A stretch of DNA of 64,000 nt from Boesenbergia rotunda (Eukaryota; Streptophyta; Magnoliopsida; Zingiberales; Zingiberaceae). The translations under genes were made by a program, and so were the position numbers. The notes below the pieces were generated by a model, which was not told the origin of the DNA, made no database searches, and was given only the letters and a program-made list of their open reading frames with translations. Numbering within the stretch: position 1 is the first letter of the stretch; each line of letters starts with the position of its first letter. The stretch spans positions 59,879 to 123,878 of the forward strand of contig JAGFNQ010005198.1 in NCBI GenBank assembly GCA_024364735.1, in the 5' to 3' direction. Of this stretch, positions 1 to 10,628 are shown one piece after another.

Positions 1-892
1 GACTAACCCTAGCAAAAACTACTGTTTATAACAGTTAGTGAGTAGCTAATTGGGTTAGACAGGTCCCTACAGAGATAATTGATTGATTTAGTGTAATTAA
101 TTGATTGATTGATCTAGTGTAAATCTAATTATGAATTGGTTCAGTACAGCAAATTCTTATTCATTTTTAATGTTATATTTATCTGTTTTGATATATGGCA
201 AAGGGGGAGAGATAGAGATAGGAAAGAGAAAATTACTTTTTCTAAATTTTTCCTTTATTCAAAAAGTTTCATTATTAAAGCTTTCAAAATGTTGCTAAGA
301 TTTGTTTTCAAACTGTCAATTTTGCTAAGTACTCTAGCTTCAAAATTTGTTTCCAAACTTTCAAAATTTTGCTAAGTACTTTAGCTTTAAATTTTTTTAA
401 AAATTTTACTAAGTACTCTAGCCCTTCAAAAGTTTCTTACTTAAGCTTGTCAAAATTCTTATAAGTACTGTAAAGCTTAAGTTTGTCAAAATTGTTAAGT
501 ACTTAAAGTTTTCCAAATGCACTTTAGTTTTCCGAATATACTTTATACTTAAGTTTTTCCAGATATACTAAAGTGTTTCAAAACCTACTAAGTACTTAAG
601 CTTGTTATATCTTACCGAGTACTTAAGCTAACATTTTGAGTACTTTAAAACTTAAGACTTTAAAAAATTTTTAAAGTACTCTAATTATGCTTTAAAAACT
701 CTACTATGTATTTTTAACTTAAGTTACTTCTAAGAACCTAAAACTTAAGTTTTCAAAGTACAAGTAAAGTTTTTTTTCCCACGAGTTTTTGAAAAATCTA
801 GGGGGAGATTCCTTCCAGGGGGAGGGAACAAAAGTTAAAACCTTTTCATGTCTTGCTTAACTTAACTTTTTGAGCTAGGGTTGCCATAAATC
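1..892 (+). other. 3' noncoding region of a SIRE-like copia element (E0)
   Basis: AT-rich DNA with no credible coding frame. Its first 65 bases match, in opposite orientation, 22100-22165 (element S1) and 40910-40965 (element E3), so this is the conserved region between the last ORF and the polypurine tract of this copia family. The body repeats short words of the type AAGTACTTAA and TTTTCAAA. It runs into the polypurine tract and LTR at 893-907, so the rest of E0 lies left of the window. Confidence 0.75.
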
Positions 893-906
893 AAAAAGGG
901 GGAGAT
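893..906 (+). other. Polypurine tract of E0
   Basis: The run AAAAAGGGGGAGAT lies directly before the LTR start TGTTGG. The same tract occurs in reverse at 21327-21340 (S1) and 38562-38575 (E3). It would prime plus-strand DNA synthesis, so the following LTR is the 3' LTR. Confidence 0.85.
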
Positions 907-1017
907 TGTTGGTGCAGAAGGCACCCTAATCAAACCTGTATTTTGATAATGACAACATAGGTCAACAGTTAAGTCTTTCTTGTTTTCTAACAAGTTAATC
1001 AAGTGTGCAGTGAAAGC

Positions 1018-1216
1018 CCTAGCAAAGGACCGCTAGGCACTGGCGAAGGAATGCCAGAGTTAAAAGCCCTAGCGAAGGACTGCTTGGCGCCAGGCGAAGG
1101 ACAGTCTGGGAGTGAAGACCTAGCGAAGGAATGCTAGGCACCGAGCGAAGGGCAGCTCGGCATCCAAGACCTGACAAAGGACCGTCAGGCAAAAGTCCAA
1201 CCAAAGGAACGGTTGG
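1018..1216 (+). repeat. Array of eight covarying mini-hairpins
   Basis: Eight units of about 20 nt share the loop (G/A)AAGG with 5-6 bp stems. Unit 1 is CCTAGC-AAAGGACC-GCTAGG. Later stems are CTGGC/GCCAG, CCTAGC/GCTTGG (one mismatch), CCAGGC/GTCTGG (one G-T pair), CCTAGC/GCTAGG, CCGAGC/GCTCGG, CCTGAC/GTCAGG and CCAACC/GGTTGG. Stem sequences differ but complementarity is kept. The array lies upstream of the TATA box, in U3, so in genomic RNA it would be near the 3' end. Confidence 0.85.
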
Positions 1217-1459
1217 CATCAGGTAATTTCTCCCGAGAGGAGTAGGTGAGGACGCGTTCCCCGTCGCGGGAACAGTAGGCGTCGGTTCGACCTAGGACTC
1301 CATTTGGGAGACCAAAGTCAGAACCAAGACAGCTAAGGCTGTATAAATCTAATAAATTATTATGTTATTTTGTTTTGGACTAACCCTGGATACAGGACCG
1401 AAGGAACGTGTGTCTGCAGCTCAGAAAGCCTCAAAGGAGAGAGGCAGTAGCTGAGTAGG

Positions 1460-1766
1460 ACGCCCGGAGCGTCCCGGGCGCCCCCAAGGGCCATACAAAA
1501 CAAGTAAAGAAAATAGTGGTTCGAATACATACTGGGCCAGGCGCCCCCGTGCTCCCGGGCGCCCCCTGCTCTTCGGGCGCCCCCATGCGCATATATCGAA
1601 CCCGAACCCCTCGAAGCCAAGGCGATAAGACTTTGACCCGGTCAATGCGGGCGCCCCGAGCGCTCCGGGCGCCCCGGTCAAAGCGGATCCAGAGGATCAG
1701 ACGCGACCGAGACTCTGGCGGATCGAAGGCCACGTGGGGGGCGCCCCCGACGTCCCGGGCGCCCCC
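1460..1766 (+). repeat. GGGCGCCC palindrome array in U3
   Basis: Self-complementary GGGCGCCC or close variants occur repeatedly, usually as pairs about 10 nt apart, for example around 1460-1485, 1540-1585, 1650-1675 and 1738-1766. The last pair lies just upstream of the TATA box. The same layout recurs in the other SIRE-like LTRs of the window (11299-11612, 14655-14960, 20390-20690, 37525-37960) and beside the internal promoter of E3. Confidence 0.85.
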
Positions 1767-1772
1767 TGGCCC

Positions 1773-1780
1773 TATATAAG
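1773..1780 (+). promoter_or_regulatory. LTR TATA box
   Basis: TATATAAG, followed about 25-30 nt later by a pyrimidine-rich likely start region. The equivalent position is conserved in the other LTRs of the family (for example 11623-11630 on + and 20378-20385 on -). Confidence 0.75.
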
Positions 1781-2191
1781 GACCCCTCGACCAAGGCTTC
1801 AACACAACTGTTCTCTCAACGCCCCAACGATCTTCTACGCTCCTGCCTTGCTCCGAAAACACTCCAACTCGAGCCGACGACGTCCCGCTGCCCCGAACAA
1901 GTCAAACCACTCCGGACGTCGGTAACGAAGATCAAAATTTTAATATTATTATTGCACTTATTTGTAATCAAATCTTTGTAAACAATTCTGCGCGTATATA
2001 GAATTGCCCAAAGTAAACGGTCAACGACCGTGGGCCTTGGAGTAGGAGTCGACACAGGCTCCGAACCAAGTAAATCGACTATGTCTGTGTGCTGTTTATT
2101 TTATTTCCGCTGCGTACTTACTCTTACTTAAAATCCGAACGATTTCCGATATTCACCCCCCCCCCCCTCTATCGGTTTTCTCGATCCAACA

Positions 2192-2802
2192 ATATTCTTT
2201 TCGCTATGGGTATGTGCGCAAGGTATCAAGTTTGTGCCAAGGAATCTCATTTAATCGCTGTTAAGAGGATTTTGAGATATCTTAAAGGCACAATTGGAGT
2301 CGGTCTTTGGTACCCCGGTACCGAATCATTTGATTTAATTGGCTATACCGATTCCGACTACACTGGATGTAAGTTGGATCTGAAAAGCACAATTGGGGGT
2401 TGCCAATTTCTAGGATCATCTTTAGTTAGTTGGTCGAGTCGGAAGCAACATTGTGTTGCTCTCTCCACGACCGAGGCAGAATATATTGCCATGGGAGAGA
2501 GCGTTTCACAATTATTGTGGATGATTCACACTTTGGAGGACTATGGATTAAGTTACAAAAGTGTGCAAGTGTTGTGTGACAACATTAGCACAATTAACCT
2601 AACCAAGAATCCAGTCCATCATTCTAGGACCAAACATATTGAAGTACGTCACCACTTCATTAGGGATCATGTTGCTAGGGGAGATATTGTACTCTCATAT
2701 GTAGAGTCTAAGTCAAACCTCGCTGACATCTTCACTAAACCACTCCCCGAAAATGAGTTTAGCTTCTTAAGAAGGGAGTTGGGAATGTGTCGGGCTTCAT
2801 AG
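2192..2802 (+). pseudogene. Copia RT C-terminus and RNase H fragment (element W)
   Basis: The open frame enters from the inserted LTR and reads real pol sequence from 2192. It begins with the end of the reverse transcriptase (NILFAMGMCARYQ...) and continues into RNase H: the GYTDSDYTGC segment, LSTTEAEYIAM, the LCDNISTINLTKNP segment, the SRTKHIEVRHHFIRD segment and the terminal NLADIFTKPLP motif, ending at a natural stop. It matches the same domains of S1 (22584-23483) closely, so W belongs to the same SIRE-like clade. The upstream part of W was separated by E0 and lies outside the window. The 203-codon fragment has no stop but lacks the YVDD core, so it is non-functional alone. Confidence 0.88.
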
Positions 2803-3979
2803 TTTTCAAAATGCATCCAAAACCCTTTGTGATCATTTCTAATTGTTGGGAAACAATTGGGTAACTTTGGGAACATCTCACATAAACTATAAGGTTTACC
2901 AAAACATTTTTGTTTGCTAGAAATGGGGTGAGATGCTAGGATCAACTCAATTTCTCAAAATGTCAATGCATCCCTTGAGAAATTAAGTTGACGAGATAAA
3001 AATCACTTCGGTGACCAAGTATGGGGAAAACCAATGCATAACATATATGTATTTGGCTCCATGATCATACTTGGACATTCCAATCAAGAAAACTTGATTG
3101 GAAACTTGATTTTGGCACAATCTTGGTTAAAACTTGTTTGAATGATTGTTGATTGAGTTTGACTCCACTTGGATGGAGCAAAGTGTTTGTTCAAACCATA
3201 AGGACCTTTGATCCTTGTTTAGGGATCAATTTTAGTCAAGGGGTCACCCCTAAGATTGATATTTGGCATCAGATTCCCTCAGAAATTGCGTAAATGCCTG
3301 AAACTGAAAGTTTCAAATCGTATCTGGGAGTATCAGGAACCCTGATTGGTCACTGGACCGATCAGGCATAGGGTTGATCGGTCCCCGGACCGATCTGGCT
3401 GCATCCTGTTGGGATCGGTTCACAGACCGATCAGAGGCATCACAGAGACTTAACGAAAATCTGACCAAACATTCTGTGCTAGCCTGGATCGGTCCCCGAA
3501 CCGATCTGGCACCCTGTGGTGATCGGTCCACAAATCAATCAGGAGGGCTTCTCAAATATCATCCAACCCTACTGTTCGCTTCCTGATCGATCAGCCGATC
3601 GATCAGGATCCTGCCTGATCAGTCACCCGACCGATCAGGATCCTGCCTGATCGGTCACCCGACCGATCAGGACCAGGCCAGTCCGATCAAGCCAGAGCCT
3701 GATCGGTCTGGACGTTCTCAGATCGAACGGTGATCCATTCAATCGCATTAAAGTCTGGTTGGTGGACCGATCCACCAACCAAATAACTTCACGAAAAACC
3801 TCTCATTGCCGAACCCTAGCGCCGAACCTCACTACCTTGCGTCTCTTCACTTCGTACGAGAGCCTTCCACATCTCCTTCTTCCTCTTGTGAGTGCGCGCG
3901 TGCGGTTCTGAGAGGGTTCCTACGAGCTCTTTCTTCTTCCTGCGAGTTTCTCTCTCGCTGAAGGGCTTTGCGATCATCT
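2803..3979 (+). other. 3' noncoding remainder of W, with GATCGGT/ACCGATC palindromes
   Basis: No gene is seen. From about 3340 to 3780 there are at least ten copies of GATCGGT or ACCGATC words, often as perfect hairpins such as GATCGGTCCCCGGACCGATC (3377-3396), ending in GGTTGGTGGACCGATCCACC and its mirror near 3760-3782. From 3790 the sequence turns pyrimidine-rich, like an LTR R/U5 or leader. The stretch is cut at 3980 by the gypsy LTR. Confidence 0.6.
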
Positions 3980-4208
3980 TGTAGCGACCCGCCTTCTCTG
4001 CCTTAGACGGATCGTTACTTTTGTCTACTTCTTGACTCTAATGCACGACTAAAAATGCGGAAATCTTTTTTTTTTCTTTTTAATCTATCTGAGAATGATA
4101 TTCTAACTTAAATAGTCATGCATGATACCGTGTCACACTTTCTTTCTCAAAAACTCGTAAGAACATACTTATTGAAACTTGCCTCGCTCAACTCAGCTTG
4201 CGGATATC

Positions 4209-4240
4209 AGTCGACTGGTACTGTACCAGTCGACTGGTAC
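4209..4240. repeat. AGTCGACT palindromes in the Tekay-like LTR
   Basis: Two copies of the word (ACC)AGTCGACTGGT lie within 32 bp (AGTCGACTGGTACTGTACCA and continuing). The same word occurs in an unrelated copia LTR at 59222-59361. Confidence 0.75.
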
Positions 4241-6059
4241 GCCTGAAATCTGAATATTCAGATTCGAAACTTAGTTTCCAAAAGCCACCAAATTTATAGA
4301 TTCAAGCCATAACAAGACACAACACCATTTCTATACTCTATACCAGTCTTCTGAACAATTTAGCCAATCAAAACGAATCCATAAACTTGAATTTAGGACT
4401 TTTGCGGAATTTAGCAAGTTATGAAAAATCTACATAGACTTTAAGCTAGAGTTTGTACCAAACTTAACTTCTAACCATTGATACTCATCACACAAAATTC
4501 TGAAACATCCCTAAGGCATAATCAAATGAGAAAGCAACTTTTCTAAATATACTTAAGCAATAAAAACTTGATTCAAAGGGAAATTAATACTATCTTGGCA
4601 CATGCATCTATTTCTCTAACAAAGTATCAATATTTCAAACTACTCACACTTCTACTCATCCAATGCAATCATAAGGATATGTATGCTAAATGAAATGACA
4701 TGGAATCTTTACTCTAAGAAATTGAGCATGTAAAACTATCCAAAGCTTAAATGTTCGCTAAACTCCATAAAGCAAGAACATGAAATTTAAATAAACTAAA
4801 ACATTGTAATTCAAATAACTAAATTGTCTCGTCTCAAGGATCTCTCCAAAATTAGCCACCACACACACTTTACTCAGCACCGCCTCGTCGCCTTCCTTCA
4901 GAATTGCTTACCTTTACCTTTATCTGCAGTAAGAGGAAATGCAACTAGTAAGCAAAAAGCTTAGTAAGTACTATCTAGCTCACAAAATCTCGAAATGTGC
5001 AAACATGCTTCTTGAACAATATGAAAATCATATGAGATACTTATATGCTTGAAAGAAAACTAAGAACATGTATAACTCAAAACATGCATACTCAAGCATT
5101 AATAAATCTCAATTTACTTTTCTTGGCTCAACTTGAAACTTTAGCAATTCTTTAACTTTTTGAAAACTCTTTAAACTTTAGAAACTTTGCTAAAGCATAT
5201 ACTTGAAAATAATAATCACTTGGATCCACTGAAGACGTAAGTACCATCTGATGCGCGTTCCCTAAAAGGTTGGGGTAGCGAGCCACCAATCCTAATAGAG
5301 CAGACCTTGGTCTACCAGGGCCAAGACCTTGGAATTGGACACCTGGATTTCTTTAACGACGCCCTTGGACGCCGGGTACTGGCCTTAGAAAATAAAATAG
5401 CTTTTTTTTTCTTTTCATTCTTATCTGTAAATGCCTTGGCATTTTCTCGAGCACCTTGCGTGCTAAAATCCCTAAGTTTTGACTTTTGGGGATTTCTTAA
5501 GGCCTTGGCCTTTTCTTTTCTTATCTTTATCTTCTCTTTTCTTTTCTCATAGCTTTTCATGGACCCTAACCTCATATAGGGCACACAATAAAATATATAA
5601 GCATATAATGAACTAAGATCACATGCAAAAATCTTAACAAGAAGTAAATATCTCTTTTAAAAACTTTTAAGGGAAATTCTTGCGGAAAAACCGCCTCTTA
5701 CTGCAGGTGAGCAGTACTTACCTTGATATCTTGGACTTACAACCAAGATTGACGTCTAGGCTCGGAAGAAAATTGAGATCTCGGAGATTTCTTCGCGCCT
5801 ATGCGTTCCTCTCGTCGCGGGGATTCCGAATATAGGAAAATCTCTTGGAGGAGAGCCTTGGCCGGCCCTCTAGGCCTTGGTGTGGTGTCGCCCAAGAGAG
5901 GAGAGGGGAAAGGAGTCGGCGCAAGGTGTTGGGCGAGGGGGAGAAAGGGTTTAGGTTGAGAAAAAATAAAATTTCTCTCTTTAACTATCTATTTATACTT
6001 ATGGGGCGAATTTACCTAACTATACCTTATCTATTGTTTCGCCCAATTTATTTCAACAA

Positions 6060-6122
6060 AATCGACCAGCCCAGCTGGTCACGCGCGTGCTTGCTCTTCC
6101 GGTGGTCGTGAGTTCGAACCCC
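6060..6122 (+). other. tRNA-like A/B-box stretch inside the LTR
   Basis: AGCCCAGCTGGTCA resembles a tRNA D-arm (A box), and GAGTTCGAACCCC, about 40 nt further on, resembles a T-arm (B box). There is no acceptor stem, so this is not a tRNA gene. It may be a tRNA-derived relic or a polymerase III promoter-like feature. Confidence 0.4.
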
Positions 6123-6287
6123 TTGCTGCCCTTAAACGTTTTTCCTTTTTTAAATATACTCAACGGACTCGGAAAATTCCATAAAAATATTCTAAAAATC
6201 CCTAAAAATATCTAGAATATTTCTAAACCATTTTTAAATAATTCTAAGGACTTTAAGAACTAAAAATGGGAATTTTGGGGCGTTACA

Positions 6288-6301
6288 ATCCCCCATACCT
6301 T
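6288..6301 (-). other. Polypurine tract of the Tekay-like element
   Basis: On the minus strand AAGGTATGGGGGAT lies directly before the LTR start TGTAACGCC. This fixes the orientation of the element. Confidence 0.8.
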
Positions 6302-6322
6302 ATGAAAAGTTCGTCCTCGAAC

Positions 6323-8305
6323 TTAGAATAATTCTGGATATCTCTCTCTCATGCTGTCCTCACGTTCCCAAGTAGCCTCTTCATGCTTTTGATTCTGCCA
6401 GATGACCTTCACTAGTGGCACTTCTTTGTTTCTTAATCTTTTAACTGCTTTGTCCACTATCTGTGTCGGTCTGCTCTCATAACTAAGATCTTCTTGGATC
6501 TGTACTGACTGAGGCTGAATCACTTGGCTAGGGTCGTGAATACACTTCTTTAGCATGGAGACATGGAATGTACTGTGGATAGCTGACACATCCTCTGGCA
6601 AGTCCAGCTCATAGGCTACCTTCCCAACTCTCTTTATAATCTTGTAGGGTCCTATGTAGCGAGGACTCAGCTTGCCATTTTTGCCAAATCTCATCACTCC
6701 CTTCATAGGGGCGACCTTGAGAAATACTGAATCTCCAACTTGGAATTCAAGTGGCCTACGGCGTGTGTCAGCATAACTTTTCTGTCTACTCTGGGCAGTC
6801 TCAATCCTCTGGCGGATCGTCTGGATAGCCTGAGTGGTCTCATCTATAAGCTCAGTCTGGCTGCCTAGTCCTGACTCCATCTCTTTCTTCTCACCAGCTT
6901 CTTGCCAACATATGGGTGATCTGCATTTCCTGCCATACAATGCCTCATAAGGTGCCATCCTGATGGTGGCCTGATAGCTATTGTTGTAGGCAAACTCAGC
7001 TAAGCACAGAAATTTGCACCAACTACCTTTAAAGTCCAACGCACAAGCCCTGAGCATGTCTTCTAAAATCTGATTTACTCTCTCTGTTTGTCCATCTGTC
7101 TGGGGATGGAAAGCTGTGCTGAACTGAAGTCTGGTGCCTAGGGCGTCGTGAACACACCTCCAAAAATGGGAGATGAACCGCCCATCTCTGTCAGAAACGA
7201 TCGACTTCGGAACTCCGTGAAGCCTGATTACTTCTTTCACGTAAAGCTGTGCTAACTGCTCTACCGAATGCGATAACTTGATGGCTAGGAAGCGGGCAGA
7301 CTTGGTCAATCTGTCCACTATCACCCATATTGCATCGTGTCCATGGGTGGTTCTTGGAAGACCTGTGATGAAATCCATGGATATCTTTTCCCACTTCCAC
7401 TCTGGAATGGGAAGTAGCTGTAGAACTCCTCCTGGTCTCTGGTGTTCCGCTTTGACTCTCTGCCAGGTCAAGCAGGTACTGATATATCTGGCCACGTCTC
7501 GCTTGAGTCCGGACCACCAGAACCTCTTCTTTAAATCTTGGTACATCTTGGTAGAACCAGGATGCATAGAGTATGGGGTACTGTGGGCCTCTTCTAGAAT
7601 ATTCTTTCTTAGTTCCTCATCATTGGGGACGCAAAGGCGGTCTCCAAGATAGAGGATGCCACTGTCTGATACTCGAAACTCTGAATTTTCTGCCTCTTGG
7701 ATCCCCTGCTTGATCTTCTGGATCTCTGGGTCTTGATCTTGCTTTTCTTGTATATCTTTAAGCAGGGTTGACTCTAGGGTCAATGCAGAAAATTGCCCAA
7801 TTATTACCTCGACTCCAAAATCCTTTATTTCTTTCTGAAGCGGTAGAGACAGTGATGATAGGGACATCAGTGCTGCACAGGATTTTCTGCTCAGTGCATC
7901 TGCCACTTTATTAGCTTTACCTGGGTGGTAGAGGATTTCACAGTCATAATCTTTGACCAACTCTAGCCACCTGCGCTGCCTCATATTCAGGTCCTTCTGA
8001 GTGAAGAAGTACTTCAAACTTTGATGGTCTGTGAAGATTCTGCACTGCACTCCATACAGGTAGTGTCTCCAGAGCTTCAGTGCGAAAACCACAGCTGCTA
8101 GCTCAAGGTCGTGGGTAGGGTAATTCTTCTCATAGTCCTTGAGCTGTCTGGAGGCATATGCTATTACTTTACCGTCTTGCATGAGGACAGCTCCAAGGCC
8201 CATCTTGGATGCATCACTGTAGATGTCAAAGGCCTTGTCACTCTCTGGAACAGTCAGGATGGGAGCACTGGTCAGTCTCTTCTTCAGCTCTAGAAAACTG
8301 TGCTC
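6323..8305 (-). pseudogene. Gypsy RNase H, integrase and chromodomain-like end of pol
   Basis: One frame of about 660 codons. It opens with the RNase H domain (DASKMGLGAVLMQDGK, then HDLELAAVVFALKLWRHYL and FTDHQSLKYF), followed by the integrase zinc-binding region, where the second Cys of the HHCC finger is changed (CLTWQ in place of CLTCQ). The integrase core shows its three acidic residues in MDFITGLP, VSDRDGRF and QTERVNQ. The C-terminus carries a GPY-type stretch (RYIGPYKIIKRVG) and a chromodomain-like tail. It is separated from the RT part only by the TGA at 8306-8308. Apart from the zinc-finger change this is the best-preserved part of the element. Confidence 0.9.
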
Positions 8306-9258
8306 TCATTTATCTGACCATTCAAACTTCTTGTCCTTTCTGGTCAAGGCTGTGAGTGGAGAGGCTATCCTGGAAAAGTCCTCCACAAATTTTCTGTAAT
8401 ATCCTACCAGGCCTAAGAAGCTTCTGATTTCACTGGCATTCTTGGTTCTACACCAGTTGCTGACTGCTTCTATCTTGGCTGGATCAACTTGAATGCCTTC
8501 TTTAGATACAATGTGACCTAGGAAGGTCACCTGATCTAGCCAAAATTCACACTTTGAGAATTTTGCATAGAGCTTCTCCTGCTGAAGGATCTGCAGCACT
8601 ATCCTCAAGTGTGTAGCATGGTTTTCTGGAGTCTGTGAGTATATGAGAATATCATCAATAAATAAAATGACGAATTTATCGAGATACTCCCTGAAGATGT
8701 GGTTCATCAGCTCCATGAAGACTGCTGGAGCATTGGTTACTCCAAAAGGCATTACTACAAATTCGTAGTGGCCGTATCTTGTCCTGAAGCCGTCCTGGGG
8801 ATATCACTTTCTTTAACCTTTAACTGATGATACCCAGAACGCAGATCTATCTTCGAGAACACTGTAGCCCCTTTGAGTTGATCAAATAAATCATCTATTC
8901 TAGGAAGGGGTATTGTTCTTGATGGTTGCCTTATTCAAGCTCTGATATCTATGCACATTCGCATAGATCCATCTTTCTTCTTGACAAACAGTACAGGAGC
9001 TCCCCACGGTAAATGACTAGGGCGGATGAAACCCTCGTCAAGCAGCTCTTGCAATTGTTCTTGTAATTCTTTCAGTTCTGCTGGTGCCATGCGATAAGGT
9101 GCCTTCGAAATTGGGTGGGTTCCTGGGGCCAACTCAATTTCAAACTCAATTTCCCGATTGGGAGGAAGTCCTGGTAACTCTTCAGGAAACACCTCAGGAT
9201 AGTCACAGGCTACCCTCACTTCTTCTCTCTTCAATCCTTCTCCTTGACTCGCATCCAC
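8306..9258 (-). pseudogene. Gypsy reverse transcriptase, frameshifted
   Basis: The N-terminal RT part (9258-8935) contains PYRMAPAELKELQEQLQELL and WGAPVLFVKKKDGSMRMCID. The middle (about 8934-8753) continues in other frames, with PRIDDLFDQLKGATVFSKIDL recognisable, so at least two frameshifts lie here. The palm (8752-8306) has the MPFGVTNAPAVF segment and FIDD in place of the usual YVDD or YIDD (DD at about 8651-8656), then FLGHIVSKEGI and SFLGLVGYYRKFV. It ends at a TGA that interrupts the WSDKCE-type end of the domain. The enzyme cannot be made in one piece from this copy. Confidence 0.88.
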
Positions 9259-9487
9259 TATATGAGCTAGAAAAACCAGAGCACCCCTTCTCTAACATTC
9301 TCTGAGCTTGTAAGGTAGATAGGAACCTATTTATCTTTCTCCTTGGGTCTCCAATAAACTCAAATGAAGGTTCTGCTTCTGGTGTGAACTTGACTTTTCT
9401 CTTGCGGCAGTCTATAGAAGCATTATACTTGCTCAAGAAGTCCATTCCTAAAATGACATCGTAATCCTTCATCTCAAGGACTACCAA
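9203..9487 (-). pseudogene. Gypsy aspartic protease remnant
   Basis: The segment contains the MKDYDVILGMDFLSKYNASID motif typical of the C-terminal half of the Ty3/gypsy protease, just before RT. The catalytic DSGAT/DTGAT half is not seen upstream; between 9487 and 9586 the frame is broken. The frame overlaps the start of the RT fragment by frameshift. Confidence 0.75.
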
Positions 9488-9585
9488 GTCACTGTAGAGC
9501 TCTCAGTTGGAAATCTAGATCGATACTGCCCTTAGCCTCTCAGTAGAGGCCATTACTTCCCCTGACGGTAAGGTTGTTAAGAACT

Positions 9586-10190
9586 TCATCGTTCAACCTT
9601 TCTGGTGGCCTTTATACTGTTTAAGTAGTGCTCAGTGATCAAAGCACTACTTATTAGTTCCTCCGAGGTTTGCAGCCTCTTAACACCGCTAGCCCCCTTT
9701 AACGCTATCTCAGGCCTTAACATCTTGAGCATTAGCCTAACTATCTCTTTTTCTGTGCTAACTAGCTCTGGGCACAGATGAGCTAACCGCTTAAACATCT
9801 TCACTGCTTCATCCACGGATAGTTCTCCTTTCTGAACTCCGTGAATTCATCATAATGCTTGTTGGTTACTTGCATGTGAGAGTATTCTTCGAAGAACTCA
9901 GTCTCGAAGTCGGCCCATGTCATCTGGCTGACATTTCTCTTGGCCTTGACTCTCTTCCACTATATTCTAGCATCTCCCGTAAGGCAGAAAGATGCACACT
10001 TTATATTCTCTACCTCATGCCAGTCCAGTAGCCCCTACTATTCTTTCCAACGTTTTTGAACCATGCTTAAGCATCCATGGTTTGCTTGTGCCTGGGAAGT
10101 TCCCTGGCTTCAGTTTCTCCTACTGAATGAGGTACGCTTCTTGCCTTCTAGGAGCTTGCTCCTCGTTTTGGGCCTTTCTAGGACGTCCTC
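9586..10190 (-). pseudogene. Gypsy gag remnant
   Basis: The clear part (9816-9586) reads DEAVKMFKRLAHLCPELVST and continues the capsid-like retrotransposon gag domain. Upstream, in a shifted frame, sequence like MTWADFETEFFEEYSHMQV and YDEFTEFRKGELSV (about 9930-9817) is the usual preceding gag segment. Further up, 10190-9940 is diverged. No CCHC zinc knuckle is found between gag and protease, so that region is deleted or decayed. Confidence 0.7.
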
Positions 10191-10614
10191 AAATGTATAA
10201 CTTAACACTTAATGGTAATGTTCCCAAACTTGCTTTAGGATATAACAAGACCTTGGTCTTGATTCTTATCTCATTTCTTAGTCCTAGAACTCGTTCTAGG
10301 GCTTAGTAAGACCTTGGTCTTACTCAAAACTTTTATCAAGCACCTGCGTGCCATAATCCCAAAACTTACTTTTGGGCAAATCAAGTAAGTACTTAAGCAT
10401 TTCTCTAATATCCATTCTAGGGATTAAACATGATTCCGTGATACTAAGGTATTAAACATGCTTCCTTGTTCTATGCACATATGAGTAAGTACTTAAGCAT
10501 TTCTCTATACTGAATTAAGTAAAGGAGCAATAGAAAAACTGAAACTTAAAGCTTTCTTACTTGAAGACGGCAAGGTTGATGCTGATGTGTGTGTGATGCT
10601 GGAGAATGGGAACT

Positions 10615-10626
10615 GCTCTGATACCA
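10615..10626 (-). other. Primer binding site (initiator tRNA-Met type)
   Basis: On the minus strand TGGTATCAGAGC lies two bases inside the 5' LTR end (TACA/GG). This is the standard plant PBS for initiator methionine tRNA. Confidence 0.85.
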
Positions 10627-10628
10627 CC

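Larger units (their letters stand above)
907..2191 (+). repeat. 3' LTR of SIRE-like copia element E0
   Basis: The 1285-bp LTR begins TGTTGGTGCAG and ends CGATCCAACA (TGTTGG/CCAACA inverted ends). Order within it: terminal 100 bp, hairpin array (1018-1216), CTCCCGAGAGGAG and GTTCCCCGTCGCGGGAAC hairpins, GGGCGCCC palindromes (about 1460-1766), TATA box at 1773-1780, then R/U5 with a C-rich tract before the end. It interrupts a copia RT/RNase H reading frame that resumes at 2192. ATATT at 2192-2196 is the expected target-site copy; its partner lies outside the window. Confidence 0.9.
3980..6287 (-). repeat. 3' LTR of the Tekay-like element
   Basis: The LTR is 2308 bp. In + orientation it begins TGTAGCGACCCGCC and ends GGGGCGTTACA; read on the minus strand it starts TGTAACGCCCC. 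Its + strand start is repeated at 10629-10718. It contains ACCAGTCGACTGGT palindromes (4209-4240) and a tRNA-like stretch (about 6060-6122). A direct comparison with 39700-39900 shows shared blocks (CTTACTAAGC..., the CTGCAGATAA stretch), so the solo element at 39124 is a distant relative. Confidence 0.85.

Noticed and set aside
1018..1216. CRISPR-like array
   Set aside because: Units are contiguous hairpins without unique spacers, inside a plant LTR, and no cas genes exist here.
1360..1862. Long GC-rich open frames on both strands
   Set aside because: They lie inside an LTR, are built from GGGCGCCC repeats (poly-GAP/GRP-like translations), overlap in three frames, and recur only as LTR shadows.
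5307..6111. Frames of about 80-90 residues in the Tekay-like LTR
   Set aside because: Antisense pairs over T-rich LTR sequence without domain or conservation.
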